Source of the DNA: Bacteroidales bacterium
GTDB taxonomy: Bacteria; Bacteroidota; Bacteroidia; Bacteroidales; VadinHA17
DNA: 5,992 nt
Assembly: GCA_020353115.1 (NCBI GenBank)
Contig: CP070687.1
Location: forward strand, 2,186,349-2,192,340
Direction of reading: 5' to 3'
Positions 1 to 5,773 of the stretch are shown piece by piece (the first letter of the stretch is position 1; each line of letters starts with the position of its first letter). The translations under genes and the position numbers were made by a program. The notes beneath the pieces were generated by a model. The model ran no database searches, had not been told where the DNA came from, and saw only the letters and a list, made by a program, of their open reading frames with translations.

Positions 1-88
1 ATACTTTCTTCGACCTTTGGAAGTTCCTGAGTCGTTTGTGGAGAATCAGACTTCCAATTTTGTGCCTGATATTTGAAAACAGTTCCAC
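1..88 (-). CDS. N-terminal fragment of a protein downstream of ligA (possibly DUF6913-like)
   Basis: Reading leftwards from a GTG at 88-86 gives 29 codons that stay open to the window edge, so only the N-terminus is present. The fragment starts VELFSNIRHKIGSL and continues into a strongly basic stretch ending in RNFQRSKKV. This amphipathic, lysine/arginine-rich start resembles, from memory, the small uncharacterised DUF6913 family that often sits beside ligA in Bacteroidota; that match is recall and was not tested. An in-frame TGA lies upstream at 119-121, and GTG is the only ordinary start codon between it and the fragment. The gap to the ligA stop is 79 bases in the same direction, so co-transcription with ligA is possible. 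A competing reading is the tail of a plus-strand gene ending at 76, which I consider less likely. The function is unknown. Confidence 0.42.
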   Translation of the reverse strand, partial: MELFSNIRHKIGSLILHKRLRNFQRSKKV

Positions 89-167
89 TTTACAATAATA
101 ATAAAAAAGTGAGTGGTTTCATTCATCCGCTACTTCAAATTTCATAGGGATGAAGATAAAAATATCA

Positions 168-2174
168 TTAAGTAAGCATGGCAAGAAAATCTTTCTCATC
201 TATAATGGGAATGTTAAGTTTCCGGGCCTTCTGAAGTTTTGCCGGACCGGTATTTTCGCCAGCCAGAAGAAAGCTGGTTTTCCCGGATACCGATCCGGCG
301 TTTCGTCCCCCATGATGTTCTATCATTGATTTCAATTCATCTCTCGAGTGTTGCACGAAGGTTCCGGAAATTACAAATGTCAGGCCTGATAGCCTGTCTG
401 ACCTTTTTACAAGTTCGGATGGATCTACCTGAAACTGTACCCCCTCATTTTTAAGTCTGTCTATCATTTCCTTGTTCGCGGGATCTGAGAAATAGAGGAT
501 CAGGCTCTCGGCAATCCGCTCGCCTATTTCGTTGATTTCCACCAGTTCGCTATGGTCCGCTTTCATGAGATCCCCGATAGAGGTATAGTTTTTTGCCAGG
601 GTCCGGGCTACCGTTTCACCCACATATCGTATTCCCAGGGCATATAATACACGATGAAAAGGTATTGTTTTGGAATTCTTTATACTGGAGAGGATCCTAT
701 CGGCAGATTTTTCACCGAGACGTTCCAGCGGTACCAGTTGCGGTTTTTTCAAAGTATACAGATCGCTGGCATCGGTAAGGTACCCTTCCCTGAATAGCAA
801 ATCGATGGTCTCTTCTCCAAGGCCGTCAATATCCATTGCCCTTCTGCTAATAAAATGTTCAATCCGCCCTTTTATCTGAGGAGGACAACCCTTCTCATTC
901 GGACAATAATGATTTGCCTCTCCTTCAAACCGTACCAGAGGTGTTTTGCATTCCGGACATTCGCTGATAAATTCCACGGGAGGATTTGAGGGATCCCTTT
1001 CTTTCTTATTAACCCCAACAATCTTCGGAATTATTTCTCCTCCCTTTTCAACGTAAACCATATCGTTTACGTGCAAATCCATCAGTTTAATCTGGTCTTC
1101 ATTATGCAAGGATGCTCTTTTTACCATGGTACCGGCCAGGTAAACGGGTCTTAGATTTGCAACAGGTGTGATTGAACCTGTCCTCCCAACCTGGTACTCA
1201 ATGCTTAGTAGCTGGGTCTCTGCCTGTTCGGCTTTATATTTGTAGGATATGGCCCATCGCGGTGATTTTGCCGTTGATCCCAATTGTTTCTGCTGTTGCA
1301 GGGAATTTATTTTAACGACAACACCATCAATATTAAAGGAAAGTGATTTTCTCTCTTTTTCCCAACTATTAATAAAGTGAAATACCTCATCCAGATCCCT
1401 GCATTTTTCCATATGAGGTGAAATTTTAAAACCCCAGTCGATAGCTTTTTTCAGGTTGTCATAATGATTAGGGTATGGTAGCTTCTCCCCAAGCAGAACG
1501 TATAGATAACAGTCAAGCGGTCTCTTTGCGACCATGGAAGAATTCTGCATCTTTAGTGTACCTGCCGCAGCATTCCTCGGGTTGGCAAACAGGCTTTCAC
1601 CACTTTCCTGACGTTCCTGATTAAGTTTTCTGAAGTCCTCTCCGGGAAAAAATATTTCACCCCGGATTTCAAAGTCAACTGGATATTCCGATCCCCTAAG
1701 TACCATCGGTATGCTCCTGATGGTTCGTACATTAGCTGTAACATCATCTCCCCTGATGCCATCTCCCCGCGTTACCGCGTGAGTAAGAATCCCGTTCAGG
1801 TATCTAAGGCCGATTGCCGTTCCATCAAATTTCAGTTCACAAATGTATTCGAAATTTTCTCCGATGGTTTTCCTTATTCTCGAATCGAACTCTTTCAACT
1901 CCTCCAGCGAATATGTATTCCCGAGAGATAGCATCGGAAACCTGTGTTCGACCTGATTGAATTCCCTGTTCGTGTCATCTCCGACACGCTGGGATGGGGA
2001 ATATTCACTGTAAAACTCCGGAAACCGTTTCTCAAGCTCGATGAGGTCATTCATCATCAGGTCGTATTCAAAATCGCTTATTGCCGGATCAGATAATACA
2101 TAATATCTGTAGTTATGTTTCTCCAGCTCCTCACGGAGTTTTTCGATCTTTTTTCTGGCGGTTTGCTTATCCAT
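168..2174 (-). CDS. ligA: NAD+-dependent DNA ligase LigA
   Basis: LigA seals nicks in duplex DNA during replication and repair. It uses NAD+ to adenylate itself, then passes AMP to the 5'-phosphate. From the ATG at 2174 the protein has 668 residues, close to the E. coli enzyme (671). In order there are the Ia domain (HNYRYY...ISDFEYD, residues 20-38), which binds NMN; the adenylation domain with catalytic Lys115 in ELKFDG, FEIRGE (168-173), FNIDGVVVKI (280-289) and SYKYK (310-314); an OB fold; a four-cysteine zinc site (Cys406, 409, 424, 430); helix-hairpin-helix repeats with GIRYVGE; and a C-terminal BRCT domain (about 592-668). Nothing essential is missing. A GTG at 2190-2192 would add six residues (MFSYFQ). 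I prefer the ATG because it puts the catalytic lysine at position 115, as in E. coli. The gene is divergent from the B12 operon and functionally unrelated to it. Confidence 0.98.
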   Translation of the reverse strand: MDKQTARKKIEKLREELEKHNYRYYVLSDPAISDFEYDLMMNDLIELEKRFPEFYSEYSPSQRVGDDTNREFNQVEHRFPMLSLGNTYSLEELKEFDSRIRKTIGENFEYICELKFDGTAIGLRYLNGILTHAVTRGDGIRGDDVTANVRTIRSIPMVLRGSEYPVDFEIRGEIFFPGEDFRKLNQERQESGESLFANPRNAAAGTLKMQNSSMVAKRPLDCYLYVLLGEKLPYPNHYDNLKKAIDWGFKISPHMEKCRDLDEVFHFINSWEKERKSLSFNIDGVVVKINSLQQQKQLGSTAKSPRWAISYKYKAEQAETQLLSIEYQVGRTGSITPVANLRPVYLAGTMVKRASLHNEDQIKLMDLHVNDMVYVEKGGEIIPKIVGVNKKERDPSNPPVEFISECPECKTPLVRFEGEANHYCPNEKGCPPQIKGRIEHFISRRAMDIDGLGEETIDLLFREGYLTDASDLYTLKKPQLVPLERLGEKSADRILSSIKNSKTIPFHRVLYALGIRYVGETVARTLAKNYTSIGDLMKADHSELVEINEIGERIAESLILYFSDPANKEMIDRLKNEGVQFQVDPSELVKRSDRLSGLTFVISGTFVQHSRDELKSMIEHHGGRNAGSVSGKTSFLLAGENTGPAKLQKARKLNIPIIDEKDFLAMLT

Positions 2175-2219
2175 CTGAAAGTAGCTGAACACGAAGTATC
2201 AACTGAATTCAATCAGAAA

Positions 2220-2250
2220 CAAAATAAAGGAAAAGTCTATCAATATTCAA
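2220..2250 (-). promoter_or_regulatory. candidate ligA promoter
   Basis: On the minus strand, TTATTTTG (complement of 2220-2227) matches the Bacteroidota -7 consensus TAnnTTTG at all but one defined base. A TTG (complement of 2248-2250) lies 20 bases upstream, which fits a -33 element. Transcription would start near 2213-2215 and leave a leader of roughly 40 bases before the ligA ATG. The region is AT-rich, so chance matches are likely. This is inference from consensus only. Confidence 0.33.
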
Positions 2251-2302
2251 GCAGATTCATAAAATAAACATTTGTAATTCAGGTAATGGATCAAAAAAAT
2301 CA

Positions 2303-2310
2303 TATATTTG
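2303..2310 (+). promoter_or_regulatory. -7 promoter element upstream of the B12 riboswitch
   Basis: TATATTTG matches the Bacteroidota -7 consensus TAnnTTTG exactly. A start 5-7 bases downstream would fall at about 2315-2317, which is where the riboswitch P1 stem begins, so the element is well placed to drive the B12 operon. No good -33 TTG stands at the expected distance: the nearest TTTG (2271-2274) is 28 bases upstream, which is too far. The -33 contact is therefore weak or missing. Confidence 0.55.
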
Positions 2311-2314
2311 TTTC

Positions 2315-2512
2315 AGCTATGGTAACGGAAGATCTGCCCGGATCTTCTGTTAAAGGGAATCAGGTGAGAATCCTGGACAGTACCCGCTGCTGTAATTTCC
2401 ATACCTTATATACGGGTAGCAGAGTCCTTGAAAACACTTAGCCACTGTTTGTCGCTTGGCAAATGGGAAGGAAATCAAGGATTGGAATAAGTCAGAAGAC
2501 CTGCCATAAGCT
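2315..2512 (+). ncRNA. cobalamin (adenosylcobalamin-type) riboswitch aptamer
   Basis: This leader RNA binds a B12 coenzyme and lowers expression of the downstream uptake genes. The conserved blocks appear in canonical order: GGGAA (2355-2359), the P5 hairpin CAGG/CCTG around loop TGAGAAT (2361-2375), ACAG...CCCGC...CTGT (2377-2393), GCCACTG, GGGAAGG (2465-2471) and the B12 box AGTCAGAAGACCTGCC ending at 2505. A long P2 hairpin is visible (2323-2334 with 2341-2352, loop TGCCCG). P1 can be closed by AGCTATGG (2315-2322) with CCAT-A-AGCT (2504-2512), leaving A2509 bulged. The GGGAAGG and extended peripheral domains suggest the class I, btuB-type aptamer. The btuB gene follows directly, which fits. 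Outer boundaries are set by P1 and may shift by a few bases. Confidence 0.96.
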
Positions 2513-2534
2513 TAATAAATGTTCGGGATTAAGC
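2510..2534 (+). promoter_or_regulatory. candidate riboswitch expression-platform hairpin
   Basis: GCTTAAT (2510-2516) and ATTAAGC (2528-2534) form a perfect 7-bp stem around an 11-base loop (2517-2527), right after the B12 box. Beyond one A/A mismatch, two more pairs can form. The first three bases of the stem are also the last three of aptamer stem P1, so the two helices compete. The position corresponds to the hairpin (often called P13) that docks with loop L5 in other cobalamin riboswitches, but complementarity to L5 is poor here. No U-tract follows, so control of translation is more likely than termination. The regulatory role is inferred. Confidence 0.5.
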
Positions 2535-2563
2535 ATAATACCATTTCAGTTGATAAAGCCTGA
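2519..2563 (+). other. 14-codon upstream ORF overlapping the btuB start
   Basis: An ATG in the loop of the post-aptamer hairpin opens a frame reading MFGIKHNTISVDKA that stops with TGA at 2561-2563. It is out of frame with btuB, and its stop lies 9 bases beyond the proposed btuB TTG (2550-2552). It could couple translation to btuB, be a chance ORF, or be the true btuB start if a one-base sequence error lies between here and the signal peptide. There is no evidence that it is translated. Confidence 0.25.
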
Positions 2564-4505
2564 AAAATATTTGTTAATCTTTGTTCTTGGTTTACTGATG
2601 AGCCAGGCTAAAGCAAATGGTCCAGACACCCTTCAAATTGCCGCCGTAAAAATTGTAAAGTCCAGAACGAGTTATTTCACGGATGATAAGAATATCATTA
2701 TGCTCGATTCATTGACTCTGGCTGGCAATTTCACACTTGATCTGGGCGAATTGCTCTCATTCAACTCTTCCGTTGGTATTGTTAATTATGGCAGCACGGG
2801 TTCCGTTTCCTCGGTTTCGATAAGAGGTGCAGGGTCAAACCACACGCTGGTTACCTGGAATGGATTTCCGGTCAATTCGCTTACAACAGGAGGGGCAGAC
2901 CTTTCTCTTCTTCCCGTTGATTTTGCCGACCAGGTCAGCCTGATCCATGGAGCCTCCGCTTCATTATATGGCAGCGGGACCTTTGGAGGTTCAATTAACC
3001 TTGTCAATAAGGTCAAATGGTCCGAACAATACGGTATGAATTTTTCAGCTGAAGCCGGCAGTTTCGGAAACCAAAGGCTTGGTGTGAAAATAAACCTTGG
3101 AAATGAAAGGATTCAATATGCAATAAATGGATTCTTCAACAAGGCCAGAAACGATTTCAGGTATACCGATACAGAGAAATCCGGAAATCCATCCTTACGG
3201 TTGGAACACAACCGCTTGCTTAATTACGGGGTTATGCAGAATCTTTCTTTCGGATTCCCTGCGAATAACCAGTTGGACCTGTCCGTCTGGAACCAGGTAA
3301 AAGAAAAGGAGATCCCTGAAATCATGGGATCGTACGGAAGAAGTAATCAGGTCCAGGAGGACAGTACATTTAAGAGTTTCATAAGGTGGACGAAACGCAC
3401 GGCAAGATCAAGCCTGGCAATACGGACAGCCTATCTGATGGATTACCTTAAATATACCGATAAGGAAAATGCAACCGATGAATATTATACCATCGATTCC
3501 AGGATAAAAAGTCATCGTATCCTCAATGATGTCAATTTCAGAATCTACGTCAATGATATTGTCTCTTTTGATCTCGGAGGGTGTTACAGTTATCTTACCG
3601 CAAATACCAATAACTATTTAACCGATCCTGTTGAACAAACGGGTGATATTTTCGGAGGCGTCAAACTGAATCTTCAGCGGCTGACCTCAGTTTTGACCCT
3701 GAGGACAACATTCACACCATATAAGAACCCCGGGCTCTTATATTCATTTGGGTTGAAGTATTCTGCCGGAAATGAACGGCTCCTGATCCGTGCTAACCTA
3801 TCCAATAAATTCCGAATTCCTTCCTTTAATGAAAAGTACTGGCAACCTGGTGGCGATCCTGAACTTTTACCGGAAAAAGGGTGGGGATCGGATATCGGTA
3901 TGGTCTGGAGGATCCTGTCTCCAGTCGGCGGATCGAATGTTGCATCGTTGTATGCCGGCGTCTATTCCAGCGTAATCAGGAACTGGATACAATGGGTCCC
4001 CGTTGAAGGAAGCGGTATATGGCATCCGGTGAATTATAAAAAAGTATGGACCAGGGGCGCTGAATTAACATTAAAATCTACCCTGTCAGCAGGGGTGTTT
4101 GATATATCCGTTGATGCAGGTTATTCATTTATCTTGTCTACGAATTCCGAAACAAATGATGATACTGAAATAATAGGGAAACAACTGCGGTATGTCCCCG
4201 TTCATTCAGCCAACGGTTCAATTCGATTGCAATACTCACGGTATTACCTTTTGCTATATGACCGGTTTACAGGGAAACGGTATACAACCGTGAATAACGA
4301 TCCGGATGAACAATTAGACCGGTACAATATTGTAAATGTTATTTCAGGGATGCATTTCGGGAAAGAAAGAAACATTAAACTGCAGGTAAGGATAGCAAAC
4401 CTTTTCAATTCGCAGTACCAGCTCATTCGTTCATATCCAATGCCGGGAAGGGCATATTATCTGAGCCTGAATGCCGGTTTTGGAAAGAGTAGAGAAAGAA
4501 ATTGA
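2550..4505 (+). CDS. btuB: BtuB-like TonB-dependent outer-membrane corrinoid (vitamin B12) receptor
   Basis: This is a 22-strand-barrel type receptor that imports cobalamin across the outer membrane using TonB-ExbBD energy. From TTG 2550 it has 651 residues, near the BtuB size, with no carboxypeptidase-like N-terminal extension as in SusC. It has a signal peptide (IKPEK, hydrophobic core LLIFVLGLL, likely cleavage after AKA at residue 22), a possible TonB box around DTLQIAAVKI (26-35), a plug domain (about 45-155) with SIRGAGSNHTLV, NGFPVNS and GASASLYGSGTFGGSINLV, then the barrel. The C-terminus carries ANLFNSQYQLIRSYPMPGRAY, a pattern typical of BtuB ends. The ATG at 2463 extends the frame but lies inside the riboswitch, and the ATG at 2598 would destroy the signal peptide; hence TTG, although no Shine-Dalgarno is visible. 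The riboswitch upstream and btuG downstream point to corrinoids as substrate. Confidence 0.93.
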   Translation: MIKPEKYLLIFVLGLLMSQAKANGPDTLQIAAVKIVKSRTSYFTDDKNIIMLDSLTLAGNFTLDLGELLSFNSSVGIVNYGSTGSVSSVSIRGAGSNHTLVTWNGFPVNSLTTGGADLSLLPVDFADQVSLIHGASASLYGSGTFGGSINLVNKVKWSEQYGMNFSAEAGSFGNQRLGVKINLGNERIQYAINGFFNKARNDFRYTDTEKSGNPSLRLEHNRLLNYGVMQNLSFGFPANNQLDLSVWNQVKEKEIPEIMGSYGRSNQVQEDSTFKSFIRWTKRTARSSLAIRTAYLMDYLKYTDKENATDEYYTIDSRIKSHRILNDVNFRIYVNDIVSFDLGGCYSYLTANTNNYLTDPVEQTGDIFGGVKLNLQRLTSVLTLRTTFTPYKNPGLLYSFGLKYSAGNERLLIRANLSNKFRIPSFNEKYWQPGGDPELLPEKGWGSDIGMVWRILSPVGGSNVASLYAGVYSSVIRNWIQWVPVEGSGIWHPVNYKKVWTRGAELTLKSTLSAGVFDISVDAGYSFILSTNSETNDDTEIIGKQLRYVPVHSANGSIRLQYSRYYLLLYDRFTGKRYTTVNNDPDEQLDRYNIVNVISGMHFGKERNIKLQVRIANLFNSQYQLIRSYPMPGRAYYLSLNAGFGKSRERN

Positions 4506-4598
4506 GGGATTATGTTCATCGAAAAAACTGCAGGTTTCAGAAATAGTAATGTTTAAAGAAGATACGTAAGATAACCATATCAATTAAAAGAGATCTCG

Positions 4599-5666
4599 AT
4601 GAGAAAACATATCACAAAATTTGTTGTATTCCTGGGCCTCATTGGTGTAATATCGTGCGATGAAGAGGCAGACAAACCGATAGATACCGGATTTCTTCAC
4701 GGAATGTTTGTCGTGAACGAAGGGAATTTTAACAGCAATAACGGATCTATTACCTATTATGACCCGGATTCGGCGATAACCGTTAACAAGCTTTTTCAGG
4801 AAATAAATGGCAGGCAACTCGGTGATGTAGTACAATCCTTCGGGGTTGCTGATGATAAAGGATTTATTGTTGTAAATAACTCCAAAAAAGTTGAAGTCGT
4901 GGATATGGAGACATTTGTTTCACTGGGAACAATAACCGGTGCGGATTACCCCCGGTATTTCCTTAAAGTTACAGAGCGGAAGGGATACCTGACCAATGGG
5001 GCATTGGCCGGCCTGGTGTTTGTAATAGATTTTGAAACACTTACAGTTACCGGGCAGATCGAGGTTGGTTATGGACCTGAAAACCTTATCCAATGGAGTG
5101 ATTATGTTTTTGTCGCGAATAGTGGAGGGTGGGCTAATGACAACACCGTTCAGGTTATTGACCCGGATAGTGACACAGCAATAGAAAGCATTGTTGTCGG
5201 GGATAATCCGGTTGACCTGGCTGCCGATAAAAACGGTGATATATGGGTACTATGCAAGGGAAAGGTTGTGTATGATGATAACTGGATGATAGTCGAAGAA
5301 TCGGATTCGAAAATCACGGTGTTCGACGGAACTCAATTCAATATTATCAAATCCTTTGTAATTGGCCGGACGGGTGATTATTTCAATCCGCTGCATCTTG
5401 CAGCCAGCCACGACGGTAGTTATATCTATTTCCTGGAATCGGATGGTATTTATAAAATGGATATTACCGGGAATTCCAGCCCGGAAATTCCGTTGATTAA
5501 GAAGAATTTTTACGGTATGGATGTCGATGTCAATAATGGTAATATATATGGATTGGATGCCCGTGGATTTCTTGAAAACGGATACCTTTTCAGGTATAGT
5601 AGTTCAGGTTCCCTTATTGATTCAATTGAAGTAGGCATGGGTCCCAATGGAGTTGTAGTTAATTAA
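4599..5666 (+). CDS. btuG: BtuG-like surface beta-propeller lipoprotein for corrinoid capture
   Basis: The protein has 355 residues. In Bacteroides, BtuG is a surface lipoprotein propeller that binds B12 very tightly and hands it to BtuB. Here a lipoprotein signal ends in GVISC with Cys20 as the lipid site. It is followed directly by DEEAD, an acidic stretch like the surface-export signal of Bacteroidota lipoproteins. The mature part shows YVTN/YncE-like (DUF5074-type) propeller repeats: FVVNEGNFNSNNGSITYYD (37-55), VGYGPENL followed by VFVANSG and DNTVQVIDPD, VGDNPVDLAADKNGDIWVLC (200-219) and a final VGMGPNGVVVN. The length fits a seven-bladed propeller, though blades were not counted individually. 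It lies 93 bases after btuB with no clear terminator between, so the two are probably co-transcribed under the B12 riboswitch. A purine-rich AAAAGAGA sits 5 bases before the ATG. Ligand specificity is inferred from context. Confidence 0.87.
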   Translation: MRKHITKFVVFLGLIGVISCDEEADKPIDTGFLHGMFVVNEGNFNSNNGSITYYDPDSAITVNKLFQEINGRQLGDVVQSFGVADDKGFIVVNNSKKVEVVDMETFVSLGTITGADYPRYFLKVTERKGYLTNGALAGLVFVIDFETLTVTGQIEVGYGPENLIQWSDYVFVANSGGWANDNTVQVIDPDSDTAIESIVVGDNPVDLAADKNGDIWVLCKGKVVYDDNWMIVEESDSKITVFDGTQFNIIKSFVIGRTGDYFNPLHLAASHDGSYIYFLESDGIYKMDITGNSSPEIPLIKKNFYGMDVDVNNGNIYGLDARGFLENGYLFRYSSSGSLIDSIEVGMGPNGVVVN

Positions 5667-5752
5667 TTTATGGTATCGTGGTCCTGATTATGTTCAACTT
5701 TGAATCGCAATAGGGGATATCCTGCTTAAGGGAAATAATCGTAAATTAAAAA

Positions 5753-5760
5753 TAATTTTG
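5753..5760 (+). promoter_or_regulatory. candidate -7 promoter element before the last gene
   Basis: TAATTTTG is an exact match to TAnnTTTG and lies 13 bases before the ATG at 5774. No TTG is found at the usual -33 distance, and the resulting leader would be only about 7-9 bases. The surrounding sequence is very AT-rich, so a chance match is possible. If real, the last gene could be transcribed independently of btuB-btuG. Confidence 0.27.
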
Positions 5761-5773
5761 ATCTGTAATTGAG

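Noticed and set aside
2..76. Plus-strand open frame ending in TGA at 74-76, readable as the last 24 residues of a gene (ending SNFVPDI)
   Set aside because: Too short to identify. The minus-strand fragment over the same bases looks more protein-like and fits the direction of ligA. It remains an alternative.
122..154. Inverted repeat TTCATCC / GGATGAA with a 19-base loop just after the ligA stop, as a terminator
   Set aside because: The loop is long, the stem is only 7 bp, and no U-tract follows in either direction.
239..879. Plus-strand open frames of about 60-70 codons inside ligA
   Set aside because: They are antisense shadows of an intact, strongly conserved gene, with no domain-like features.
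2190..2192. GTG start for ligA, adding six residues
   Set aside because: The ATG at 2174 matches the family N-terminus and puts the catalytic lysine at 115, as in E. coli. There is no ribosome-binding site that favours the GTG.
2786..3016. Antisense 76-codon frame inside btuB
   Set aside because: It covers the conserved plug domain on the other strand, and its composition reflects the sense codons.
4528..4542. AAAC-TGCAG-GTTT hairpin between btuB and btuG
   Set aside because: The stem of four A/T-rich pairs is too weak for a terminator and no U-run follows.
4584..4835. Minus-strand 83-codon frame over the btuG start
   Set aside because: It lies opposite the signal peptide and first propeller repeat of btuG and has no independent support.
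5715..5722. Palindrome GGATATCC after btuG as a terminator or operator
   Set aside because: As RNA it has no loop and no following U-tract. An 8-bp palindrome is expected by chance.
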